Assembly (NCBI RefSeq): GCF_000346485.2
Contig: NZ_KQ976354.1
Span: forward strand, 558,001 to 622,000
From: Scytonema hofmannii PCC 7110
GTDB taxonomy: Bacteria; Cyanobacteriota; Cyanobacteriia; Cyanobacteriales; Nostocaceae
Direction: 5' to 3'
Length of the DNA: 64,000 bases
The first letter of the stretch is position 1, and the number at the start of each line of letters is the position of its first letter. The notes below the pieces were generated by a model that saw only the letters and a list, made by a program, of their open reading frames with translations, was not told where the DNA came from and made no database searches. Positions 56,055-64,000 of this stretch are shown one piece after another. Position numbers and translations under genes: made by a program.

Positions 56055-58214
56055 ATGAATTCTTCTGTTACCAAAACTCTACTGGCTCTTTTACTAGCTC
56101 TAAGAGAACTGAAAATCCCCCTCACCACCGATGAACAAGAACTTTTGCAAAATGTGGGACAGATCTTGGCTCTTGACCCTGATGACTGGGACTTTATTGA
56201 AGAAGAGCTAATGGCACTGATCGAGGCGAATTCTACCTTAAGTGACCTTTATCAGTATAACAAAGTCAAATTAGATGCTTTAGACGGACAAATCCCACGA
56301 AAATTGTTTCCCAGCTTAGATGAGTTAGAGCAAGAACTTTTTGGGGAGACAAAAGAAGTTATAACCTTTGACGGTCAGCCCAAGGGAGACCCCAATAATA
56401 AACCTAACGAGGTAATCACCATTACCAGTAACATCTTGCTAACTGAAAATCAAGATCGAACTGCTAAACAGCTAATTTTTCTGGAGCAGATCAGCGACTT
56501 CGTTCAAAATTACCGTTACTTTAATACCTATTTTACTGACCCTAGCAATCAAATAACAGTTCCACCCAGTGAACCTCTAATTCACGGGTGTGTTTACATT
56601 TTATACATAGATATTAGCCCAGAAAAAAAAGGAATAGACCAGCAGCAGATTCCTTTTCCAGACGAAACTCTGGCTCAGGTTTGGAATGACCAGGAAACTT
56701 TGGTTCTAGATGTAGTCGTTGCTTCTAAGAATTTCAGTATTAATGCACCAGTAAAAAAGTTAACCTTACCCCGCAGTGGTACTTCAGATAGCGTACAGTT
56801 CATCGTTAAACCTAACCTATTTCAAGGTCGGGGCTACATCCAAGTGGAGTTGTTTTATCGTGGCTACCTGCTCCAGTCCAAACAAATTGCAGTCTTAATT
56901 ATACCTATGGTAGGTTCGGAAATTCCTGACTCTCTACGTCCCCCTCAAACTGCTCGTATTACCTTTACTACCACTGACTTGCTCACCAACGAGCAGCTAG
57001 CACTGCTTCCCGAGCGGGTATTGACTGTAGATGTGGAACTTGACCAAAGGGATGGCAGTATTGACTTTCGTTTCCTTGACCGAACTGGTGGTAATAAGGA
57101 ACTAGCATTTTATGATACCACCTTGCAGCCTACTTCATTAGGGAATGCGATCGCAGGAATTCGCCAACAACTCTACTTAACTTTATATGACGGATACTGG
57201 GGACAAGTTGAGGGAAACATGGAGTTACTCAATACTTGGCTCCCTAAATTAGCAGGTGTAGGACGGGAACTCTACCGACAACTTTTACCCCACAACCAAG
57301 CTAACTTATTGGCAGATGACCAAGGGGAAATACTACAAGCGATCCTTAAACCAAACACAGTCATTCAAGTCAACCCAATTTTAGGAAAAGTAACAATTCC
57401 TTGGGCGCTGCTGTATGAGCGAAAAGTCAAAAGCAATCTCGCTCGTGTATGCGATCGCTTTACCGAGCATGACTTAGATTGTACAAATTGCCCTAATAAA
57501 AACGACCCAAAATATGTTTGCCCCCATGCTTTCTGGGGCTACCGTTACTCAATCGAGCAACTCCCGTGCTGGACTAGTAGCAAACACTCTGCTCCCATAG
57601 CATTAGTACGACAAATAAAAAATAATCAGCCATTACAGTTGAGTTTTAATGTATACCGCGATTTTGAACTTTGGCGAGAGCATCTACCCAAACTAGAAAC
57701 TGCTGCTTCAGTCAACATACTACTTGCAGAAGAAATATTAGAGCTAGAACACATTTGGGGAGAACACAGCAAAGTCTTGGATTTAGTATACTTTTACTGT
57801 CACGGTGGAGTAGAAGAGATGCCAAAACGACCATATTTAGAACTGAGTGACGATCGCATTGACAGTAATTTTTTAGAGTGTTATGAGTCAAATTGGCTAC
57901 ACCACCCACTCGTTTTCCTCAATGGCTGTGCAACGGGAGACTATGGACCTGAAAGTTACGTAAGTTTAATTGATGATTTTCTGAATGCAGGAGCAAGTGG
58001 AGTGGTTGGTACAGAATGTCCTGTGTCAGAAAATTTGGCTGAATATTATGCTATTGAGGTATTTAAACGTTTATTTGCAGGAGAACCAATGGGACAATCC
58101 ATGCTTGCAGTGCGTCGAGAATTGCTACAACAGCATTATAATCCCCTTGGCTTAGTCTATTCTCTATATGCTGCTCATGAAATAGCTTTAGCTTGTTCCG
58201 TATTGCAGAAATAA
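56055..58214 (+). CDS. CHAT-domain protease with Cys cluster
   Basis: A 719-residue protein. A helical N-terminus (residues 1-110) and a beta-rich middle (about 130-430) precede a CHAT domain. The His is in YFYCHGGVE near residue 580 and the Cys in VFLNGCATGDYG near 622, so the enzyme should be active. Inserted before it, at about 465-490, are four cysteines (CDRF, CTNC, VCPH), a likely zinc knuckle. The segment HAFWGYRYSIEQL parallels MFWGLRYTPARIL of the other CHAT proteins here, so they are related. I use the ATG at 56055. A TTG at 56052 is in frame. The next gene starts 2 bp later. Confidence 0.88.
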   Translation: MNSSVTKTLLALLLALRELKIPLTTDEQELLQNVGQILALDPDDWDFIEEELMALIEANSTLSDLYQYNKVKLDALDGQIPRKLFPSLDELEQELFGETKEVITFDGQPKGDPNNKPNEVITITSNILLTENQDRTAKQLIFLEQISDFVQNYRYFNTYFTDPSNQITVPPSEPLIHGCVYILYIDISPEKKGIDQQQIPFPDETLAQVWNDQETLVLDVVVASKNFSINAPVKKLTLPRSGTSDSVQFIVKPNLFQGRGYIQVELFYRGYLLQSKQIAVLIIPMVGSEIPDSLRPPQTARITFTTTDLLTNEQLALLPERVLTVDVELDQRDGSIDFRFLDRTGGNKELAFYDTTLQPTSLGNAIAGIRQQLYLTLYDGYWGQVEGNMELLNTWLPKLAGVGRELYRQLLPHNQANLLADDQGEILQAILKPNTVIQVNPILGKVTIPWALLYERKVKSNLARVCDRFTEHDLDCTNCPNKNDPKYVCPHAFWGYRYSIEQLPCWTSSKHSAPIALVRQIKNNQPLQLSFNVYRDFELWREHLPKLETAASVNILLAEEILELEHIWGEHSKVLDLVYFYCHGGVEEMPKRPYLELSDDRIDSNFLECYESNWLHHPLVFLNGCATGDYGPESYVSLIDDFLNAGASGVVGTECPVSENLAEYYAIEVFKRLFAGEPMGQSMLAVRRELLQQHYNPLGLVYSLYAAHEIALACSVLQK

Positions 58215-58215
58215 T

Positions 58216-59856
58216 ATGAAACGCTGGATTTTTGCTACTGTTTGCTTATTGCTAATTTGTCCCCCATCGGCTCTAGCTCAAACCAATATTCAGGTGGATG
58301 CTAAGGACAATTCTTTGGAAATTAAGGGATGGTTGAATGAAGAAAATACCCTGATAGGTAGCATACGTCTTTCTGCTTCAGCAAAGGTAGAACAATTCAC
58401 TTTTTTAGCTTCCGACTTGAAGCGTCAAGAAGGGGATGAAGTCATTGGTCGTCAGCAAGTATCGTTTATAGGTGAAACTAAATTACAAGCTGGTATACCC
58501 AAAGATTTCCAGGTAAAACTTAGTAATCCTCAATTACCAGGAACATATAAAGGACAAATTCAAGTACGACTTCCTGCTCAAAAACCACAAGTTATTAATA
58601 TTAGTATATTAGTAAAAGCTAGACCAAAACTAACACTTTTGAAGGGAAACGAACAGGTACAGTTACAATTAACCCAGTGTAATTGGTGGTTAGATTGTGG
58701 TTTAGCACATATATTTTTTCCCAAAAGTGCATTTTTACAAAATTGGGACTTAGCTTTTGATAATACAGAGGATGCATCTGTAAAAGTAACCGGTGCTGAG
58801 GTATTGTTAAAAGGTGAGCAAACAGGTTATCAGTTAAGTTCTAACCAAATCAAAATACCTAATATTCCTCAAACTTTAAAAGCCGACCAAATTGTCAAAC
58901 TACCTTTAACTTGGGACACTACTAAAATTCCCTCAGATCGCTACACGGGAGCAGCTTACTTAACTTTAGAAGGTGCGCGGGAGCGTTTGATTATTCCAGT
59001 AAATTTGACTATGCGAATTGCTCCCTTTATGCCACTGTTGGTGTTGTTCGTGGGCATTCTTTTAGGTAGATTAATTAAATATATGCAAGAAAAGGGTATT
59101 CCCCAGTCTGAAGCACTAGGTAAGGTAAAAGAGCTAGAAAAGCAAGTGTCTCAGAGTAACTCAGAAGACCAGAAAATTCTCATTCCAATGATATCAGATG
59201 CCGAGCAATTGGTGCAGCAGATGAAATTGTCAGCTGCAACAACAGAAGTAGAGAAAATTAATGCTCGTCGGGAATGTTTGCAGCAGTTACGTATTATAGA
59301 ACAAAAGTTAGAGCCCTTCAAAAATCTTCCTCAAGTGAAGGGAGACAATGGTATTTTTCAAAAAATCAACAGTGTGCGAGCGCAAATTGATTTCCGACAG
59401 GATGAGCCAGCAAAAACTTTACTGGGAGAGTTACAGCAAGATGTTACTAAGTTGCAACTACCGTCAATGATGGGACCAGATAAAATACCCGTTAACTTAT
59501 CAGAAGTTGTGAAGGGGGTAAAAGATGCTGTTGTAGCTGTTGGTAGTGCTGTTCAATCTAGTGTAAACAAACCTGTAGATAAATGGGTGCTATGGTTGCA
59601 GAAATCTCTGATTATCTTATCTGGAACTAAATTTCGGACTCAAGCAACTTATTGGTTTGCAAGACCATTGTTTTCTTTGGTGTTGTTAGTTGGTTTGTCC
59701 GTAGTGGGGTTGCGATCGCTTTACGTGCAAAAAGGAACAACTTTTGGGGCTGACCCCTTTTCTGATTATTTCGGATTGTTAGTTTGGGGACTGAGTGCGG
59801 ACGTGGCTAGTCGGAGTTTGAGTAATTTTACGGGGGGAGAAGAGAAAAAAGAGTAA
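58216..59856 (+). CDS. Membrane-anchored beta-sandwich/coiled-coil protein, partner of CHAT
   Basis: A 546-residue protein with a Sec signal peptide (to about residue 22, ALA-QT), then beta-rich exported modules (about 25-265), a transmembrane helix (MPLLVLFVGILLGRLI, about 271-290), a cytosolic coiled coil (about 300-410), and a second hydrophobic helix (SLVLLVGLSVVGL, about 492-510). It is joined to the CHAT gene (2-bp gap), so the CHAT protease may be recruited to or released from the membrane by it. Part of this gene (from about codon 116) is duplicated at 61612-61847. Function is inferred from context only. Confidence 0.8.
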   Translation: MKRWIFATVCLLLICPPSALAQTNIQVDAKDNSLEIKGWLNEENTLIGSIRLSASAKVEQFTFLASDLKRQEGDEVIGRQQVSFIGETKLQAGIPKDFQVKLSNPQLPGTYKGQIQVRLPAQKPQVINISILVKARPKLTLLKGNEQVQLQLTQCNWWLDCGLAHIFFPKSAFLQNWDLAFDNTEDASVKVTGAEVLLKGEQTGYQLSSNQIKIPNIPQTLKADQIVKLPLTWDTTKIPSDRYTGAAYLTLEGARERLIIPVNLTMRIAPFMPLLVLFVGILLGRLIKYMQEKGIPQSEALGKVKELEKQVSQSNSEDQKILIPMISDAEQLVQQMKLSAATTEVEKINARRECLQQLRIIEQKLEPFKNLPQVKGDNGIFQKINSVRAQIDFRQDEPAKTLLGELQQDVTKLQLPSMMGPDKIPVNLSEVVKGVKDAVVAVGSAVQSSVNKPVDKWVLWLQKSLIILSGTKFRTQATYWFARPLFSLVLLVGLSVVGLRSLYVQKGTTFGADPFSDYFGLLVWGLSADVASRSLSNFTGGEEKKE

Positions 59857-59969
59857 CTTTGCGATCGCTACAGCAATACTGTACATGGGATGACCTAATG
59901 TCCGAAATTTATGTTAGGCATGGACTTTGGAGAAAAAGAATTGTTCGCGAATCTACACAACCCTTTCAC

Positions 59970-60212
59970 CTAGCTATTTTGTGCCAAAGAAGCTATGAGT
60001 TTTGTCTTGATTTCTCTAACTTCCTGTGAAAGCTGCCGATTTTTCTTCTCTGACAGACTGCGGTAGACAGCCTGACGCAATTGTAGAAGTTCTGGGATAT
60101 CTATTTCGTGATTTCTTTTTAAAATAGCAGAGGCAATATTCAGTGAATCTGGAGTAGAGAGTTCCAGCAGCTTGATTAAATAGTTTAGATCGTACCTAGT
60201 TTGGCTTTCCAT
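59970..60212 (-). CDS. Small helical protein, unknown
   Basis: An 80-residue protein (MESQTRYDLNYLIKLLELSTPDSLNIASAILKRN...) with likely helices and no motif. It lies opposite in strand to both neighbours. Position and length suggest a small regulatory protein, but nothing firm can be said. Confidence 0.5.
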   Translation of the reverse strand: MESQTRYDLNYLIKLLELSTPDSLNIASAILKRNHEIDIPELLQLRQAVYRSLSEKKNRQLSQEVREIKTKLIASLAQNS

Positions 60213-60386
60213 ACTGTTAAAAAAGTATATTTCATTCTAGCAAACCTCACTATAATATTAGCAGGTATTTTAAATATTCTGCTTGCTCACTAGGAATTTA
60301 TTTTAGCAAAGGTAGATTTTTCCTTACAAATTTTTACGAGCATCTGAGGAATAGAATAATCTTGTTGAGGGGGAAGAGTATCATTA

Positions 60387-61346
60387 ATGAAGTGGAATCA
60401 ACTTCAATATGCTATCAGGTCGGAGTATGGACAGGACGGGGTATATTTTATAAATGACGGACAAAAAGGGCAAGTTTTGAAAGCACCTGAAAGTCCATAT
60501 GCTGAAGTATTTTTAACATTGTTAGCAAACAGCTTTGGCTTAAGCACTCCTACAGTTAGGGTAATCCGTCCCGATAGTTCAGAATACACAGATGTGATAG
60601 AAGCTCTCAAGCCATATATAGAAGAGTCTAACGCTTCTCTGAGAGTAGCTCAAGAGCAAGAGCAGAAGAAAAGTGAGGATAAACGCGACTTAGAGTTAAT
60701 GTCCAAGCGAACTCTAGATTTAGAATCATTACCTATCTTTTTGTTAATGGAAGATTTATCAGGTCGTTCTTTAAGAGACGTTACTCAGCAAGATTTAGAA
60801 GATTGGTATGGTGAAGATGAAAATCTTAAGCCAATAGGACAAAAGTTTTTAACCGATTTAGGGAAATTGCTAGTTTTTGATATTTCGATTAGAAATGTTG
60901 ACCGTTTTATTTTTTGGAAACTGCCTGGAATTGGGGAAATAGAAAGCGCTTTAGGTAATCTCGGAAATATTTTTATTAGAGATGAGACCAAGGAGCTAAT
61001 AGTTATCGATTCGTTAATAGATAGAAACATAGAAATTGTTGACTATGCAAATGCGGTCAAAGAGGTTCTTGCTAAAACGCTAAATGCTTTACCTGACAAC
61101 TTAGTAGATCGTGGTCAAGAAACCCTAGAGTTAACAGGGTATGAGATCGAGGAGAATGGTAGAGCTTTAATTCTACAAGGAGTTCGAGAAGGCATTAACC
61201 AGCTCTATGATTTAACCCAAGGAGATACCCTTGAGCAGATCAAACAGGAGAGCCTACGGCAACTTTCCAAGTCCGAAGAGAGAAAAGTAGATGCACTATT
61301 TCAGTTCATTAAAAAGATAGGAGAAACTTTAAACATAGAGCCTTAA
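60387..61346 (+). CDS. Actin-fragmin-kinase-like protein kinase
   Basis: A 319-residue protein. FINDGQKGQVLKAPESPYAEVFLTLLANSFGL supplies a Lys- and Glu-containing N-lobe. LVFDISIRNVDRF, followed by LGNIFIRDETKELIVIDSLID, fits the catalytic loop and metal-binding Asp of actin-fragmin-kinase-like (AFK) folds, with NxDR and N...ID residues. This is an unusual bacterial kinase relative. Its substrate is unknown. It sits among the caspase and CHAT genes, so it may be an effector or regulator there (inference). Confidence 0.7.
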   Translation: MKWNQLQYAIRSEYGQDGVYFINDGQKGQVLKAPESPYAEVFLTLLANSFGLSTPTVRVIRPDSSEYTDVIEALKPYIEESNASLRVAQEQEQKKSEDKRDLELMSKRTLDLESLPIFLLMEDLSGRSLRDVTQQDLEDWYGEDENLKPIGQKFLTDLGKLLVFDISIRNVDRFIFWKLPGIGEIESALGNLGNIFIRDETKELIVIDSLIDRNIEIVDYANAVKEVLAKTLNALPDNLVDRGQETLELTGYEIEENGRALILQGVREGINQLYDLTQGDTLEQIKQESLRQLSKSEERKVDALFQFIKKIGETLNIEP

Positions 61347-61450
61347 GTTAATATATTGTCTTCATCTAAGTTGTTAACGTAGCAGTGATGCCACAGGCTT
61401 GCCGCTCCCTCTTAGTACGCTGCATGGGAACTCAAAACTTAAATCAAAAA

Positions 61451-61557
61451 TCACTCTTCAATTTGGGTATCAACTTCAGAATTTAAATCCTTAATCGCCC
61501 AAATCCTATCACTAAATTTAGCTAAAGGTTTCTCACTGCGGTTCCCAATTAAAATGG
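61451..61557 (-). pseudogene. Gene fragment cut by IS end
   Basis: The - strand frame reads ILIGNRSEKPLAKFSDRIWAI, then KDLNSEVDTQIEE, and ends at TGA (61451-61453). Its 5' side runs directly into the solitary IS end at 61558. The parent gene is not identified. Confidence 0.45.
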
Positions 61558-61611
61558 CTCTTGCGTACTTAACATGCTAAATTGATAGGATAATGCCAAG
61601 CTAGTAAAGTA
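61558..61611. mobile_element. Solitary end of the ISL3-like element
   Basis: The sequence starts ggctcttgcgtacttaacatg and follows the inner sequence of the right end at 54000-54049 for about 50 bp. No transposase remains. It marks an IS-mediated deletion or rearrangement. Confidence 0.82.
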
Positions 61612-61847
61612 CGACTTCCCGCTCAAAAACCACAATTTATTAATATGAGTGTTTTAGTAAAAGCTAGACCAAAACTAACACTTTTGAAGGGAAACGAACA
61701 GGTACAGTTACAGTTAACCCAGTGTATTTGGTGGTTAGATTGTAGTTTAGCACATCTATTTTTTCCCAAAAGTGCATTTTTACAAAATTGGGATTTAGCC
61801 TTTGACAATACAGAGGATGCATCTGTAAAAGTAACTGGTGCTGAGGT
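61612..61847 (+). pseudogene. Duplicated fragment of the CHAT-partner membrane protein gene
   Basis: Nearly identical to 58565-58803 (encodes LVKARPKLTLLKGNEQVQLQLT and onward). It stops abruptly at ctgaggt and is fused to unrelated sequence. It has no start or stop of its own. Confidence 0.9.
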
Positions 61848-62131
61848 GACAGTGCTGTTTCAGGAGGTTTCTCACTTTCTGGGAGAAATAAATTGAGGAT
61901 AGCTTTTTCTAATTCTTCTATCTTGAGGGGTTTATCTGGGTCTACCTGCAATTTTCCATTAATATTGCTGACTGGTAAGCGTGTGACTCGGAAGTTGTTG
62001 TGGGCTTCTAGAAGTTGGGCGATCGCTTCTGCATCAGTTGCGGGGGTTGTTAAGTTTTTAGCCTTACTGGTGGGAGTATCTTTGAAAAAAGAGTATTGAT
62101 TAATCCCAACAACTAAGGCTTCTCGACTCAT
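61848..62131 (-). pseudogene. N-terminal fragment of a caspase-like gene
   Basis: From the ATG at 62131 it reads SREALVVGINQYSFF..., like the caspase-STAND gene at 54020, through ATDAEAIAQLLE to PPETAL, the residues just before the catalytic FFSGHG. It then runs into the fused membrane-protein fragment. No catalytic residues remain. Confidence 0.88.
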
Positions 62132-62387
62132 GTTAGTGCTGATTTCGGGAGAATTTATGCTTTGGCTTAACGTATAGATTATAACGATAAGGTGAAGGTG
62201 CTGTTTTCCTAAGAGATGATTTATAACGTAAACATTAAGACATCGTGGGTTGGATTGAGGAACGAAACCTAACAATTCGACTCAATGTTGGGTTTCGTTC
62301 CTCAACCCAACCTACGTAATATCTGATGTTGGCGATTTAAGATTGACTTTATAAATGACCTCTAAGAATTCGTGAGTATATGTTTCT
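62132..62387. other. Gap with inverted repeat
   Basis: It contains the inverted repeat at 62245-62315, whose arms (gtgggttggattgagg...) are related to 22924-22953. No gene is seen. Confidence 0.5.
62245..62315. repeat. Inverted repeat, 24-bp arms
   Basis: Arms 62245-62268 and 62292-62315 pair with a few mismatches. It is the same dispersed element as at 22924. Confidence 0.8.
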
Positions 62388-62966
62388 TTATTCTTCGGTT
62401 CCAAATACAACACTTTCATACAGCAATTCAATAGGACATTCAAATTCAATACTTGATAGAGTGATAATATCTCCAGTGGTGTAGGGATAGTAAAGCCACA
62501 TTCTACCCTCTCCCCTACAGTAACGCTCGACGGAGATTTGTTCAGAGTTAATCAAGATATACTCTTGCAAAGTGGGGATTTTAAGATAATAAGTGAATTT
62601 CTCACCTCTGTCTTTGGCGCTTGTGCCTGGGGAGAGGACTTCGACAATCAGCTTGGGAAATTGAATAAATTTGCGAGCGTTGAGGTCTCGAGGGTCGCAA
62701 CTGACGATAACATCTGGATAATAGTACTGGCTCTCTTGACTGACTTGTACTTTCACGTCTGACACATTCACCCGGCAACCTTTGGAATGCAGATGAGGGT
62801 ATAAGGCTCTGTAAAGGTTTAAAGCAATATCATTATGGGGAATTGTACTACCTGTCATGGCAAAAACTTCGCCGTTGACATATTCGTAGCGAACGTCTTG
62901 CCTCTGTTCCCATTCAAGATATTCCTCAACGGTCATTTTTTGGGGTTGTTGGGTGATGGCTACCAT
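62388..62966 (-). CDS. Uma2-family endonuclease
   Basis: A 192-residue protein with Uma2 (DUF820) motifs: MTVEEYLEWEQRQDVRYEYVNGEVFAMTGST, then YYYPDVIVSCD, and FPKLIVEVLSPGTSAKDRGEKFTYY. This gives the PD-(D/E)XK residues Asp, Glu and Lys-region. I chose the ATG at 62966. The frame extends to 63143, but the extra 59 residues look random. No partner is adjacent. Confidence 0.9.
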   Translation of the reverse strand: MVAITQQPQKMTVEEYLEWEQRQDVRYEYVNGEVFAMTGSTIPHNDIALNLYRALYPHLHSKGCRVNVSDVKVQVSQESQYYYPDVIVSCDPRDLNARKFIQFPKLIVEVLSPGTSAKDRGEKFTYYLKIPTLQEYILINSEQISVERYCRGEGRMWLYYPYTTGDIITLSSIEFECPIELLYESVVFGTEE

Positions 62967-63282
62967 AATCTTTGAACATCTTGACTTTTTCGGGCTTCTA
63001 GTTTGATTGTAGCGTTCTGGGTGAGGGTGAAAGTTAGTCAGTACCTGCTGAAGAGTGCAAATATATGTCAGTGGCAGTTGGGATAATACAGTAAAGATTT
63101 GATATGTAGGAAATTGGAAGACCGGGCTAGAAGTAGCGTGCAATAGATTAAGCTACCATCCAGTCTTGCAACATGGCGGTATGAATTAGGCAGGAACTCA
63201 ACTTAGAGGTAGATATGTTCCAGAGTAATGAGTGAGGAGTAAAAAGTTAAGAGTGCTATCTTTGATTCCTCACTCATCACTT

Positions 63283-64000
63283 TTAATGGTGGTGATGGTG
63301 ATGATGACTTACAGCCAAGTCAGGATTCACCGCCATCGCTTCTTCTGAAAGCAACTCAGCAATGTGAGCATTTGCCCATTCCGCCGCCATTGCCAAAAAT
63401 GCAGGATCGTCATTAACGCAAGGCATTTGCACGTAATTGAGACCAGAATGCTTTTTCTCTAAAGCATGAATAATGTGATGTACATCCAATAGAGTTTCGT
63501 GGTTTTCCGTCGCAAAGCCAATTGGCATAAAGACGATCGCTTTAGCACCCAACTGAATCAGATTGTTTGCAGCTTGTTCCACATTTGGCTGAGTCCATTC
63601 AATTAAAGGCGTGTCATGGTTCAGCCAACCAACAGAGATTAGGGGGTAGCGGTTAATTAACTTATCCCGTACTAAATCATAGAGTGCTTGACTTTCAGTG
63701 ATGCCAGAGGTAAAGCCCTTAGCTTTGTGGGGACAACCGTGATTCATCAGAATAATGCCGATTTGAGAAGGGAGGTAAGCATTTATTAAATCGGCATTAA
63801 TTTTTTCTTCAACAAGATGCGCCATCAAATCGATGTAAGCTGGCTCGTTGTAAAAAGAAGGGATATAACGCTGTCCTTTGACCCAGTGTTCGTTACCATC
63901 TACTATCTCAGCTAAAGCGTTGTTAACTTGCTCAATGGCAATACCACTGGTAAAGATCGAATCAACCACTAGCAGTGGATAGATGAGTATTTTATCAAAA
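63283..64000 (-). CDS. Ferrochelatase-family protein, N-terminus outside window, His7 tail
   Basis: The frame is open to the window edge (KILIYPLLVVDSIFTSGIAI...). It contains IILMNHGCPHKAKGF, YPLISVGWLN and IVFMPIGFATENHETLLDVHHI, which fit the ferrochelatase/CbiK-like metal chelatase fold. It ends in SHHHHHHH directly before the stop. The histidine tail is encoded by mixed cat/cac codons, so it is natural rather than a cloning artefact. A role in heme or metal-porphyrin synthesis, or metal storage by the tail, is inferred. The gene is probably the C-terminal part of a longer hemH-like protein. Confidence 0.8.
   Translation of the reverse strand, partial: FDKILIYPLLVVDSIFTSGIAIEQVNNALAEIVDGNEHWVKGQRYIPSFYNEPAYIDLMAHLVEEKINADLINAYLPSQIGIILMNHGCPHKAKGFTSGITESQALYDLVRDKLINRYPLISVGWLNHDTPLIEWTQPNVEQAANNLIQLGAKAIVFMPIGFATENHETLLDVHHIIHALEKKHSGLNYVQMPCVNDDPAFLAMAAEWANAHIAELLSEEAMAVNPDLAVSHHHHHHH

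Noticed and set aside
63283-63304. His7 tail as evidence of vector contamination
   Set aside because: Codons are mixed, the protein is a natural chelatase relative, and the flanks are cyanobacterial.

Overview
The window looks like a chromosomal segment of a filamentous cyanobacterium, probably Nostocales. Supporting signs are the many HIP1-type octamers (gcgatcgc), a Mg-chelatase ChlD gene, a 261-residue SigF-type sigma factor, a PEP-CTERM protease, and heptameric short tandem repeats placed between genes. No replicon-level feature (rRNA, tRNA, origin) was seen, and no CRISPR array.

Layout. (1) 1-19.4 kb is mostly housekeeping and scattered single genes: a DEDDh exonuclease-ATPase fusion (partial), cysH, a secreted protein, chlD, sigF, a Bax-inhibitor-1-like membrane protein, prfB with its programmed frameshift, a 51-aa membrane protein, ybeY, dgkA, trpG, a Tat-type beta-lactamase-fold protein, a hybrid response regulator/histidine kinase, a PEP-CTERM trypsin-like protease and ligA. 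The gaps are rich in hairpin repeats and heptad arrays. (2) 19.8-39.7 kb is an accessory island on the + strand. An HTH/TPR regulator is followed by a run of large genes, several overlapping as ATGA: a vMAP-type HTH/pseudokinase/CHAT-like protein, a CHAT protease, a kinase/Macro/CHAT-like protein, a second CHAT protease, a coiled-coil protein, a small protein and a beta-propeller protein. A decayed small-gene block, an Hsp70 and a clostripain-type protease follow. (3) 39.8-42.7 kb has a split HipA-like kinase next to a HipA-N/HIRAN protein, two small proteins and an HNH nuclease. (4) 42.9-56.0 kb, mainly on the - strand, is a patchwork of conflict-system parts. It holds a truncated MoxR ATPase, effector-associated death-like domains (EADs) joined to an inactive STAND domain, to unknown domains, to a trypsin-like protease and to TPRs, a WD40-iSTAND chimera, and a caspase-STAND-WD40 gene split by a decayed ISL3-like element. 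(5) 56.0-62.1 kb has another CHAT protease with a membrane/coiled-coil partner, an actin-fragmin-kinase-like protein, and rearranged fragments of the same families next to a solitary IS end. (6) 62.4-64 kb has a Uma2 nuclease and the C-terminal part of a ferrochelatase-family protein with a natural seven-histidine tail.

Working idea (inference). The 23.0-39.7 kb cluster looks like one caspase-superfamily peptidase system. Large sensor proteins carry degenerate kinase and degenerate CHAT domains, one of them also an ADP-ribose-binding Macro domain, and each is translationally coupled to a catalytically intact CHAT protease. A propeller, an Hsp70 and a C11 protease lie downstream. The neighbouring EAD/iSTAND/MoxR/trypsin/caspase genes belong to NTP-dependent conflict systems known from comparative genomics, and they show active duplication, tail swapping and IS-driven breakage.
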